DNA of 52,078 nt, taken from IMG/VR virus record IMGVR_UViG_3300021062_000003, positions 1 through 52,078 of that record, one strand, 5' to 3'. This DNA comes from a virus. The notes under the pieces were generated by a model that saw only the letters and a program-made list of their open reading frames with translations, did no database searches and was not told the origin of the DNA. The first letter of the stretch is position 1. Each line of letters begins with the position of its first letter. Below are positions 1 through 6,963 of this stretch, one piece after another. The position numbers were made by a program, and so were the translations under genes.

Positions 1-127
1 ATAGCAGACCACAAGCTACGCCGCATCTGCTCGACGCGGACCCTCGAACGTGCGGCCCGTCATCGCACGGCCGGCGCGTCGATGAATGAGATCAAGGCCG
101 CTTACTTCGTGTCGTGGTCCGAAGATG
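1..127. repeat. Terminal overlap, left copy (circular contig)
   Basis: These 127 bases are identical to 51952-52078. A single gene continues in frame across the junction, so the window is one circle of about 51,951 bp written with a 127-bp overlap. An overlap of exactly 127 is typical of a short-read assembler k-mer, so I read it as an assembly closure mark rather than a biological terminal repeat. Confidence 0.93.
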
Positions 128-162
128 AGAAGGCCAAAGCTCGGGCTGGGGGTGCGCTGTGA
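1..162 (+). CDS. CobS-like AAA+ ATPase, 3' end (continues from the right end)
   Basis: This is the last 53 codons and stop of the ATPase gene that begins at 51043. The reading frame is continuous across the circular join (codon ATA at 51952 equals ATA at 1), giving a full protein of 356 residues. The C-terminal part holds the helical lid region expected after the ATPase core. The stop codon overlaps the GTG start of the next gene (GTGA), which suggests translational coupling with the VWA-like partner. See the entry at 51043 for function. Confidence 0.88.
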   Translation: MADHKLRRICSTRTLERAARHRTAGASMNEIKAAYFVSWSEDEKAKARAGGAL

Positions 163-1001
163 CCTATCGCAGCATTGCATTTCCATCACTGGATGCGATG
201 ATCGACTATCGCAAGAATGCCCCGTTCGCCTGCGAAGCCAATCGGCTAATCTGCGAGGCATCCAACGCACACCATCACGCCAAAGGCGACAACGCCAAGG
301 GCAAGTTTTGGAACGGACACACGCCAGAATCATTGCTCCGAGACGCATTGACGCCACCAGCCGAGCTTGTGCAGCGGGTGGGGGATTTTCGCGATGAATT
401 GCTCAAAACGATCGACCTGCCTCCCATTACTAAGCGGAAGCGTGTCATGTATCAAGAGCAGGGAAGCGAGCTTGACCCTGAAATGGTGTCGAGACGCCAG
501 CCGAACCCGTGGGAGGATATTCGCCGAGTCCAGCATCGACAGGCAAGAGTTTTGAATGTGGGCGTAAATCTGGCCGTGGCATGGAACGCGCCTCCATCGG
601 CGACATTCTGGCGAGGCGCTGCGGTTGCGGCCATATGCGACATTCTCACCGATCGCCATTGCAGCGTAGGCGTAACCGCATTTGCGGCAGTTGAAAGAGC
701 GGCAAAATACGATCGGAACTCCGACCATCTTATAACCTGCACCGTCAAGCGCCCAGACATGCCCGTAGACATCGGTGCAATTTCAATGTGCCTTGCTGAA
801 ATCGCGTTCTATCGAATTGTGTTCATCATGTCCAGAGTCAAGCATATGCCCGTTCGATCTACCAGCCACACGGGAATAAGTCGATTACTGACGCCGACCG
901 AATCGACTGGATTCGATGTCATCGTTGACCATGATTGCATGACCAAAACCGCAGCAATCAAAGCTATCACCGAGTCGGTTTTATTCGCCCAAAATGTTTG
1001 A
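159..1001 (+). CDS. VWA-like phage protein, likely partner of the CobS-like ATPase
   Basis: This 280-residue protein starts at a GTG that overlaps the stop of the AAA+ ATPase gene. About residues 125-200 contain a stretch (VNLAVAWNAPPSATFWRGAA) followed by an alternating hydrophobic segment. The pattern resembles the first strand and helix of the metal-site-poor von Willebrand A-like proteins that many phages encode beside CobS/MoxR-type ATPases. From established knowledge, CobS/CobT-type and MoxR/VWA pairs work together as remodelling machines. Coupling and order fit such a pair here. The substrate is unknown and the fold assignment rests on pattern similarity only. Confidence 0.6.
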   Translation: MTYRSIAFPSLDAMIDYRKNAPFACEANRLICEASNAHHHAKGDNAKGKFWNGHTPESLLRDALTPPAELVQRVGDFRDELLKTIDLPPITKRKRVMYQEQGSELDPEMVSRRQPNPWEDIRRVQHRQARVLNVGVNLAVAWNAPPSATFWRGAAVAAICDILTDRHCSVGVTAFAAVERAAKYDRNSDHLITCTVKRPDMPVDIGAISMCLAEIAFYRIVFIMSRVKHMPVRSTSHTGISRLLTPTESTGFDVIVDHDCMTKTAAIKAITESVLFAQNV

Positions 1002-1009
1002 TCTTCCCC

Positions 1010-1037
1010 TTGCCTGATCGCCGATTGGAAGTATACT
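1010..1037 (+). promoter_or_regulatory. Candidate sigma70-type promoter
   Basis: TTGCCT at 1010-1015 and TATACT at 1032-1037 are separated by 16 bp. A good ribosome binding site (AGGAG near 1063) and the ATG at 1078 follow. This would start a transcript for the methyltransferase gene and the small genes behind it. It is read by eye only. Confidence 0.45.
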
Positions 1038-1077
1038 TTCCTCACAAGCAACCTTTTTCATCAGGAGTAGGAACCCG

Positions 1078-2379
1078 ATGGCAACCATGACGACAATGCA
1101 GGCCCAAGCCTTGCAGCGAGTGCAAGCCGGAATAAGCACAACAAACTATGAACGTATCACTGCGGGCCTCTGGGCCAAGGGGATTCCTCTTGATGACATC
1201 AAGCCGCGTGAAAACGTGTTTACGTTCCACGCATGGAAGGCGCTTGGCCGATCCGTCCGCAAGGGCGAGCATGGCGTCAAGGTTCAGACTTGGGTTGAGC
1301 GGTTCGACAAAGACAACCCGAGCAAGCTGATTGCTCGCTTCCCGAAGCACACGACCGTTTTCCACATTTCACAGACTGATATCACCGGAGAGCCGATGGA
1401 CCCAGCACCGACGACCAACGAGCCGACGCCCAGGCCATCGCGATCATCGCCGGCCGACAAGCTCCGCAGCCAATGCGAGACGATCGCGGCCAAGATCAAA
1501 GACCTTGAAGCGCCGCGACGGGAGAACACGCCCAAAAGAGCGCGTGAGGGCATGAGCCGGCGACTGGATGCCGCGAATCTGGAGCGTACACGCCGCGCCA
1601 TGATCGCACTGGCCGAAGCGTGGGACGCGGGCAAGTGCCCCGAGAACCTGCAAGACCTGAAAACCCGGTCGGCGATCGAGCCGATGGTTAGCAAGCTGGC
1701 CGACACCAGCCGCGGCTACTACGTCGTCGTGGAATCCAGCAAGTATCGAGACGACGGCCCGCAGGCCCAAGCGTTGCGGCAGTTCGTCGCCGAATGGACT
1801 GGCGACAAGCACTCCGCACAGGACGCCGAACAGGCCAAACGTGATCGCATCCGCAAGATGGAGGACGATATCAAGTTCCAAAAGATCGACGGATTTTTCC
1901 CGACACCGCTATCACTCATCATGCAGATGATCCATCGTGCGAAGATTGAATCGGGAATGAAGATTCTGGAGCCCTCGGCTGGCAAGGGTGATATCGCGGA
2001 AACCATCGGCGGCAACGTGCATTGTTTCGAGCTTCGCCCCTTCCTGGCCGACATCATCAAGGCCAAGGGCATTTCGTGCGAATGCTGCGATTTTCTGGAC
2101 ATGACGCCAGAGCCGATCTATGACCGCGTGTTGATGAATCCGCCGTTTGAGAAGCTGCAAGATATCGAACACGTCCGCGCGGCGTTTGATTGGCTCAAGC
2201 CCGGCGGCCGGTTGGTGGCGATTGTCTCGGCATCGTTCGAGTTTCACCAGCGGGCCGCATGGTTCCGTACATGGCTCGAAGAGGTTGTCGCCGAGGTTCA
2301 TTCCAACGCTCCCGACGCCTTCAAGGACGCTTTCCGCTCAACTTCGGTACAAACCCGCATGTTGGTCATCGGCCGTTGA
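1078..2379 (+). CDS. ArdC-like N-terminal domain fused to DNA adenine methyltransferase
   Basis: This 433-residue two-domain protein has an ATG preceded by AGGAG. Residues about 15-100 carry the signature of the ArdC N-terminal single-stranded-DNA-binding domain (TFHAWKALGRSVRKGEHGVK at 49-68). A charged, helical middle follows. Residues about 270-433 form a class I methyltransferase: motif I LEPSAGKGD at 297-305 and the catalytic NPPF at 354-357, typical of N6-adenine DNA methyltransferases. No zincin HExxH protease domain is present, so only the DNA-binding half of ArdC is used. It may modify phage DNA against restriction. The target sequence is unknown; the two-domain call is confident, the anti-restriction role is inference. 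Confidence 0.82.
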   Translation: MATMTTMQAQALQRVQAGISTTNYERITAGLWAKGIPLDDIKPRENVFTFHAWKALGRSVRKGEHGVKVQTWVERFDKDNPSKLIARFPKHTTVFHISQTDITGEPMDPAPTTNEPTPRPSRSSPADKLRSQCETIAAKIKDLEAPRRENTPKRAREGMSRRLDAANLERTRRAMIALAEAWDAGKCPENLQDLKTRSAIEPMVSKLADTSRGYYVVVESSKYRDDGPQAQALRQFVAEWTGDKHSAQDAEQAKRDRIRKMEDDIKFQKIDGFFPTPLSLIMQMIHRAKIESGMKILEPSAGKGDIAETIGGNVHCFELRPFLADIIKAKGISCECCDFLDMTPEPIYDRVLMNPPFEKLQDIEHVRAAFDWLKPGGRLVAIVSASFEFHQRAAWFRTWLEEVVAEVHSNAPDAFKDAFRSTSVQTRMLVIGR

Positions 2380-2422
2380 ACAGCCCAACCCCGCCACGGC
2401 CGAAAGGCTCTGGCGGCGGATT

Positions 2423-2438
2423 GTCCCCAATTGGGGAC
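2423..2438. repeat. 16-bp palindrome, copy 1 (intergenic)
   Basis: This is an exact GTCCCCAATTGGGGAC. It lies after the methyltransferase gene and 22 nt before the ATG at 2461, directly ahead of its AGGAGA ribosome site. Confidence 0.97.
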
Positions 2439-2460
2439 AATATCAGGAGAACGAAATGCC

Positions 2461-2766
2461 ATGACCACCCAAGCACAAAAGCAGTACAGGGCGGACCGCC
2501 TCAGCTTTGCCGTGTCTGATGCTGGCGAAGCGATGGCAGCCGCAAGCGGGCACGGCCTGGAGCTGCGCCGCTGCGGATCGTATCACTACCAGATCAGGCC
2601 AGTCCAAGGCCCGGAATGGATCATCAACCTCTGGCCGTCAACGGGCAAGATGCACTTTGACGACATACCCGAGGCCGGCAAGGCTGGACGGGCGCCGCGG
2701 ATTCAGCCCAAACAGAAATGGACGCTGCTTGATATTGTGCAACTTGTGATAGGAGCAAAGCAATGA
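2461..2766 (+). CDS. Small phage protein, unknown function
   Basis: This 101-residue protein uses the ATG at 2461, supported by AGGAGA 10-15 nt upstream. An in-frame TTG at 2431 lies inside the palindrome and has no ribosome site, so I rejected it. The protein is rich in Arg and Trp, with a central segment HYQIRPVQGPEWIINLWPST that looks like paired beta strands, as in small single-stranded-nucleic-acid-binding folds. I do not recognise the family. The stop overlaps a tiny open frame (2763-2813, 16 codons) that in turn overlaps the next start. Confidence 0.7.
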   Translation: MTTQAQKQYRADRLSFAVSDAGEAMAAASGHGLELRRCGSYHYQIRPVQGPEWIINLWPSTGKMHFDDIPEAGKAGRAPRIQPKQKWTLLDIVQLVIGAKQ

Positions 2767-2809
2767 GAAATCTCGCGTCCGAGCCGTTGATGGGGTGGGA
2801 GGGGGAACG

Positions 2810-3034
2810 ATGAAAACTAAAGGCATCATCGGTCAACGCATCGTCGAGATTCGACAGACGAAGCATCCGGCGGACAAGGAACACAATCGTCCCGCGTGCG
2901 TGGAAGTAACGCACATCGTCCTAGAGAACGGCACCACACTGATTCCCAACGTAATCGAACGTGAGGACTACTACGCGACGGAGTTTCTGGTCATCAAGAA
3001 GCCTCGTGGTGGAAAGGCGGCCCCCCATGCGTGA
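2810..3034 (+). CDS. Small unknown phage protein
   Basis: This 74-residue protein starts at ATG 2810 after a purine-rich GGGAGGGGG ribosome site. The sequence alternates hydrophobic and polar residues (VEVTHIVLENGTTLIPNV), suggesting a small beta-rich fold. It overlaps the next gene by 8 bp, as expected for the tightly packed early operon. The function is not recognised. Confidence 0.65.
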   Translation: MKTKGIIGQRIVEIRQTKHPADKEHNRPACVEVTHIVLENGTTLIPNVIEREDYYATEFLVIKKPRGGKAAPHA

Positions 3035-3404
3035 GAACAACGCTAGGGCGGAACATACGCCTGGACTGCTCCATATCGAAGAGCCGCACGAATCCACCTT
3101 TCAAGACACTATTGCAATCATGGGAGGCGAGACTGGAGAGGCACAGATTGCCGCCGTGTACCCAATGGGTGATGACGACGAGGTTGGTACCAAAGAGTGT
3201 CGGTATCACGCCGAATCTCTCGCCAACGCCCGCCGCCTCGTCACCTGCTGGAACTGCCACGACGATTTGGTCGCGGCGTGCCGAGAGGCGTTGAAGGTCG
3301 TTGACGAATGTTATGAAGCGACCGGCCACATCCACGTAGCCAAAACTTCTAATCAGCGGATGCTCATCGACGCCGCCCTCGCGAAAGCAGGGCGGCAGAC
3401 GTGA
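3027..3404 (+). CDS. Small conserved-type phage protein
   Basis: This 125-residue protein starts at ATG 3027 within the end of the previous gene. It has the layout of a common but unnamed phage protein group: an opening 'GLL.I' strand, a beta-rich middle (IAAVYPMGDDDEV), then the motif ANARRLVTCWNCHDDLVAACR, in which a run of Asn-Ala-Arg-Arg starts a long helix. The helix repeats (DLVAACREALKVVDECYEA) suggest a short coiled region. The function is unknown. The stop overlaps the GTG start of the next gene. Confidence 0.65.
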   Translation: MRENNARAEHTPGLLHIEEPHESTFQDTIAIMGGETGEAQIAAVYPMGDDDEVGTKECRYHAESLANARRLVTCWNCHDDLVAACREALKVVDECYEATGHIHVAKTSNQRMLIDAALAKAGRQT

Positions 3405-3829
3405 CGACGTTCGACCCGAACAAGCCGGTGCAGACGCGCAATGGACGCAAGGTCAAGGTGTTCATGACCGATGCCGGTGGCACACATCCGATCCTGGGAG
3501 CCATCAAATTGGACGCTTCCATGTGGGGGTCGGCGCGATGGGCCGAGAATGGATGCTATTGCTGCGATGGCAGAGAACACTTCTACGACCTCATCAACGT
3601 CCCCGAGCCGGTGGTGAGCTATCAGGTGGTGTGCGCCCGCGTTGGCGAAGGCTCGGTTCCCTATATTGGAATGCCGTACACGTCAATTGAAACAGCGAGG
3701 CTCGATGCAAAGGGGCTGGCTAATCGCGGCCATTATCCCGCCTTCATCCTCAAGCTCACCCGCACCGGCCCCGCCTCCGCGCCGAGCGTGAGCGTGGAGC
3801 GGGTGGAGTTGGAAGGGGGTGTCGCATGA
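3401..3829 (+). CDS. Small phage protein with FDPNKPVQTRNGR motif
   Basis: This 142-residue protein starts at GTG 3401 (GTGA overlap with the previous stop). The N-terminus, TTFDPNKPVQTRNGRKVKVF, matches a widespread phage family of unknown role that opens with 'FDp.KPVqTRdGr' and forms a small beta-barrel-like domain. A CYCCDG Cys cluster near residue 50 could bind metal. The C-terminal half (YQVVCARVGEGSVPYIGMPY) looks like a separate short domain. It is part of the packed early operon. Confidence 0.65.
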   Translation: MTTFDPNKPVQTRNGRKVKVFMTDAGGTHPILGAIKLDASMWGSARWAENGCYCCDGREHFYDLINVPEPVVSYQVVCARVGEGSVPYIGMPYTSIETARLDAKGLANRGHYPAFILKLTRTGPASAPSVSVERVELEGGVA

Positions 3830-4083
3830 ACTACGACACTTGCACGATTGATGAACTGCGCGATGAGTTGGCGCGGGTCAAGATTGAGGCATCGAATCTT
3901 CGAGCTAGCAATCGACAACTGCAAATCGACCGCGATGCCCTGCTTGCGCTTACCTCCAAGATGGAGAGGTCGGAGCGTTTGATCGCGTGGGTGGTTAATG
4001 ATCGGCAGATTGAGTTCATTCAGAGCGGCGTCGTGCGTGATCGCATCAAGCAATGTCTTGTGAAGGACCAGCCCCATGCCTAA
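3826..4083 (+). CDS. Small coiled-coil protein
   Basis: This 85-residue protein starts at an ATG that overlaps the previous stop (ATGA). Residues 8-50 form a clear heptad pattern (TIDELRDELARVKIEASNLR and following), predicting a parallel coiled coil. The rest is helical. No catalytic motif is visible. It overlaps the next gene by 8 bp. Confidence 0.62.
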   Translation: MNYDTCTIDELRDELARVKIEASNLRASNRQLQIDRDALLALTSKMERSERLIAWVVNDRQIEFIQSGVVRDRIKQCLVKDQPHA

Positions 4084-4423
4084 CCCCACGCCCGAGCAAG
4101 TCGTCGTCGCGATGGCGCAGGCGTGCGAGGACGCTTGCAACGCTGGATATTCATTGCCGCAGGATGTGGAGATTCTGGCGGGAGCCAAGCGTCGAAGCGA
4201 TGAACGTGTCGCCCGAATGTACCTCACTCTCGCCCCCGTAGCCGCGCTGATGCGTGCGGCGGAAGCGGTCAGAGACTACCACCTGATGCCAGCGAACGAG
4301 TTTGACGCCAAGTATCCCCACTGGGCGACTCTTGACGAAGGCGACGTACTGATGCTTCAACTCGACCAAGCCCTCGCCGCCCTGCACGCCATCGCGAAGG
4401 AGTCCCCCCATGCCAAACAATGA
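4076..4423 (+). CDS. Small helical phage protein, unknown
   Basis: This 115-residue, mostly alpha-helical protein has four Cys residues in its first half and an Ala-rich C-terminus (QLDQALAALHAIAKESPH). It starts 8 bp inside the previous gene and overlaps the next by 14 bp. I do not recognise a family. Confidence 0.58.
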   Translation: MPNPTPEQVVVAMAQACEDACNAGYSLPQDVEILAGAKRRSDERVARMYLTLAPVAALMRAAEAVRDYHLMPANEFDAKYPHWATLDEGDVLMLQLDQALAALHAIAKESPHAKQ

Positions 4424-5597
4424 AAACGCCGGGCCGGTCGAGTCGATTCTTACAGAGAGCGATTGGGTAAGCCTCAACTCCATCGCGAGAAGTCACGGCT
4501 TCAAGAAGCGGCTTGACGCATTTCGCGCCTCCCTCGCCCGCCAAGCCGACGAGGCGACCGTGCCGACGGATGTGGCGATGGAGACGGTAATCGAAGAGTT
4601 GGAAGCGTGGAAAGACGGCCGCAAGTCTTGGACCAACCTCGGCCATCCGCCTGATGTCATCGCCACAATGGACGCGCAGGAGGTCGTGAAACTCTCTGCA
4701 TACATTCAGGCCCGTGCCGCCCTCATCCGCCCATCCGCCCCTGCGGAACAACCGCGATACCCGCATGGCGTCGATCGGGATGGGCATTGCAAACGGTGCG
4801 GCCTCAAGGATGAACCCGACGAGGAGTCGATGGAGCCGCATGTATGTCCGCCTGGATTCTCATCCGCCCCTGCGGGCGATGTGGCGATTGGCGATGAGCA
4901 GTTGAACAAATGGCTGCAACTGGCTGACTCAGCCACGATGGGGCCGTGGTACGCATCTGCCAACCGCCCAAATCAGCCAGAAGATCATTGGGGCGAATGG
5001 TCGGTGGATTCAATGGCGGCCGATGACAAGATCATCGCGCAGAACCCTGCCAGAGACCGGCTTGAACGGGAGAACGCCGCTCAGGCCACGATTTCGGACA
5101 ACTTCTACGCCAAGGCAGACGCCGAATTCTGCGCCGCCGCTCGTAATGCAATGCCTCGCCTTATCGCCGAGGTTCGTCGTCTCGCCGCCCTCATCCGCCC
5201 CCACGTCACGGACGCGGGGTTGCGGGAGGCGTTGGAGGAATGCCATTCCGCACTTTTTGTGCTTTTCAGCGATCGTGATGGAAACTTTCCAGAGAAGGTG
5301 AACACGCCTCTTGGCGTTCCCATGAAACTTCGCGACATCGTCGAATCCGCCCGCCGCGCCCTCACCGCGACCGCGAGCGGGGGGCAGTGGCGGTCGATAT
5401 CTGAAGCGCCGAAGGATGGGACGCAGGTAATCATCGGCAGCACCAAATGCAACGCGGTGATGCTCTCCACCTACTCGCCCGGCGCTGATTGGTGGCGAGG
5501 CTGGGGACCGCAAAAAGGACCGACCCACTATCAACCGCTCCCCCTCCCGCCCGCCCCAGCCACGGCGGAGCAGGGCACGAAAGGCGGTGCCGATTGA
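4410..5597 (+). CDS. Ead/Ea22-like protein with C-terminal DUF551 domain
   Basis: This 395-residue mosaic protein is typical of phage early regions. The N-terminal third is helical. Near residue 130 lies a possible zinc site (HCKRCGL...HVC). Residues about 165-260 resemble Ead/Ea22-type phage proteins (PWYASANRP... FCAAARNAMPRLIAEVRRLA). The last ~75 residues match DUF551: WRSISEAPKDGTQVIIG, then a Trp-rich segment and THYQPLPLPP. These families are common in phages but have no proven biochemical role. Confidence is good for DUF551 and moderate for the rest. Confidence 0.72.
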   Translation: MPNNENAGPVESILTESDWVSLNSIARSHGFKKRLDAFRASLARQADEATVPTDVAMETVIEELEAWKDGRKSWTNLGHPPDVIATMDAQEVVKLSAYIQARAALIRPSAPAEQPRYPHGVDRDGHCKRCGLKDEPDEESMEPHVCPPGFSSAPAGDVAIGDEQLNKWLQLADSATMGPWYASANRPNQPEDHWGEWSVDSMAADDKIIAQNPARDRLERENAAQATISDNFYAKADAEFCAAARNAMPRLIAEVRRLAALIRPHVTDAGLREALEECHSALFVLFSDRDGNFPEKVNTPLGVPMKLRDIVESARRALTATASGGQWRSISEAPKDGTQVIIGSTKCNAVMLSTYSPGADWWRGWGPQKGPTHYQPLPLPPAPATAEQGTKGGAD

Positions 5598-5812
5598 TCC
5601 AGTTCCAGCAAAAACACGACGCGAATCTGGACGAAGCCGTTGATATCATGCTGGCCGGCGGCCTTCATTGTCCACGCTGCGGCGGCTTCACGCCCAAGCA
5701 CAAGCTCGAATGGCGAGTGGTTCACAAGTCCCTTGACCGCGACCAGCCCGACGACACAGAGCCCGTGTGTCAGCATTGCAACCGGACGTGCGACGAATCG
5801 AACATTCTGTGA
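5594..5812 (+). CDS. Small zinc-ribbon protein
   Basis: The TTG at 5594 overlaps the previous stop (TTGA) and gives 72 residues. The protein holds two CxxC pairs, CPRCGG and CQHCNRTC, about 36 residues apart, a standard zinc-ribbon arrangement. Earlier in-frame starts lie inside the previous gene. A role in nucleic-acid or protein binding is plausible but not shown. Confidence 0.6.
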   Translation: MIQFQQKHDANLDEAVDIMLAGGLHCPRCGGFTPKHKLEWRVVHKSLDRDQPDDTEPVCQHCNRTCDESNIL

Positions 5813-5831
5813 TATAGTTGCTTGACAAACA

Positions 5832-6038
5832 ATGGAACGAACACTAAAAACAAAAGACGTTGCCGCCAAGTGGCGATCGAGCCTGCATTGGGTTCGGATG
5901 CGGCGGGCAATCGTGAGCGACAAGCTCGGCCGGCAGATCGGCGAGCAACGCGAGCGTAGGGAATGGTGGTTTTCACCCGCCGAAGTGGCCCTGATGGCGA
6001 CGGATCAGCCACGCGGGCGGCCCAAGAAGCAAGAGTAG
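5832..6038 (+). CDS. Small winged-helix/excisionase-like DNA-binding protein with AT-hook-like tail
   Basis: This 68-residue protein carries TLKTKDVAAKWRSSLHWVRM, which has the shape of the helix-turn-helix in AlpA/Xis/MerR-type small DNA-binding proteins. The C-terminus ends in GRPKKQ, the core of an AT-hook. There is no ribosome site before the ATG. Instead CTTGACAAACAA runs into the start codon. A -35-like TTGACA at 5822 with TAAAAA at 5845 would place transcription start inside the gene, so expression may be unusual. It is the last gene before a strong terminator. No integrase is visible, so a directionality-factor role is unsupported. Confidence 0.62.
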   Translation: MERTLKTKDVAAKWRSSLHWVRMRRAIVSDKLGRQIGEQRERREWWFSPAEVALMATDQPRGRPKKQE

Positions 6039-6058
6039 CCGGTAAATAGCCCGGCATG

Positions 6059-6084
6059 AAACCCCGGAATCGCCACCGGGGTTT
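6059..6084. terminator. Bidirectional rho-independent terminator
   Basis: The 9-bp stem AAACCCCGG/CCGGGGTTT has an 8-nt loop. A T-run follows on the plus strand and an A-run precedes it. It sits between two converging operons, the plus-strand early genes and the minus-strand replication genes, and can serve both. Confidence 0.88.
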
Positions 6085-6963
6085 TTATTCGGCCGTGTCG
6101 AAAATGTGCCGCAGCACCGTGTTCCGGTCGGCTTTGGCCTTGACGATCCACTCCCGAACGTCCTTGAAGCCCTCTGGCGGCCAGCAGAGCCGAACCGACC
6201 GGCAACCCGGCTTCAATGCCTCGACGAGCGCCTTGGCCCCTTCCTGGCCCGCACACCGGCCGAGCTTGTCGGGCTTGTCAAAGTCGCCGATGACGACGGT
6301 TTCCCGATCCCGGCACATGCGGATACAGGGCACGACGCCGCCCCGGCAGTGTGGTCGGCCGATGGCTTGGAATCCGAGATCGAGCAAGGCCGCGCAATCG
6401 CTGGCACCCTCGACGATGACGGCGCCCCGCGTCAGATCATGGTCGTGAGCGTAAAACAAACCTTCCCGACTACCTGTGACGCTGTATTTCTTGCCATGAT
6501 CCGGCCGAAGCCTGACCCCGACGACCTGCCCCGGATTGCCGTCCACCATTTCCAGCCGCATCGGGTATGCCCAGCAGCCGCGGGCATTGCAAGGTGTGTT
6601 GATGGCCTGTAGTTCGGCTTGGGGTGCCCATCCCGTCCGCAGCCGGTGCAGGCTTGGGAACGCAACCCCAAGACGTTGAGCATGTTTCAGCAAATGTTCA
6701 GGCTCGCATTCCTGAAACCATTTCTTTGCCAAAGGCGCGAAGTTCGGTGGCGGCAACGGTGGCGGCGGCTGATATCTCGCCCGCGGAATGCTGGCGTCGA
6801 GAACGTGCATGTAGCCGCCAAACTCGCCGTGCTTGTCTTTCAGCGGCCGATCGGACGGGACGCGCATGCACTTGGCTTCACGGCCATCGTCGGTGTACGT
6901 ACACCATGTATCGTGGTCGCACACGGGGCAATGGTGTGATCGACTGACTCGCTTGTACCTCAT
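6085..6963 (-). CDS. Toprim primase with N-terminal zinc ribbon
   Basis: This 292-residue protein would make RNA primers at the phage replication fork. The N-terminus has a zinc-binding motif (HHCPVCDHDTWC and C32). A Pro-rich linker at 65-74 leads to a helical region. The C-terminal Toprim domain shows the invariant Glu in VIVEGASDC (E185) and the DxD in VVIGDFDKPD (D227/D229). No helicase domain is fused. The SF2 helicase encoded directly upstream may supply unwinding. The start overlaps the helicase stop by 4 bp, implying coupled translation. Confidence 0.83.
   Translation of the reverse strand: MRYKRVSRSHHCPVCDHDTWCTYTDDGREAKCMRVPSDRPLKDKHGEFGGYMHVLDASIPRARYQPPPPLPPPNFAPLAKKWFQECEPEHLLKHAQRLGVAFPSLHRLRTGWAPQAELQAINTPCNARGCWAYPMRLEMVDGNPGQVVGVRLRPDHGKKYSVTGSREGLFYAHDHDLTRGAVIVEGASDCAALLDLGFQAIGRPHCRGGVVPCIRMCRDRETVVIGDFDKPDKLGRCAGQEGAKALVEALKPGCRSVRLCWPPEGFKDVREWIVKAKADRNTVLRHIFDTAE

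Noticed and set aside
1-127. 127-bp repeat as true direct terminal repeats of a linear virion genome
   Set aside because: The length equals a common assembly k-mer and the repeat cuts a gene mid-frame. Read coverage would be needed to argue otherwise.
2763-2813. 16-codon mini-gene between 2461-2766 and 2810-3034
   Set aside because: It overlaps both neighbours by ATGA, which would couple translation, but it is too short to support as a protein.
4410-5597. Frameshifted or split gene in the Ead/DUF551 mosaic protein
   Set aside because: The frame is continuous over 395 codons and the domain changes fit the usual mosaic build of such phage proteins.
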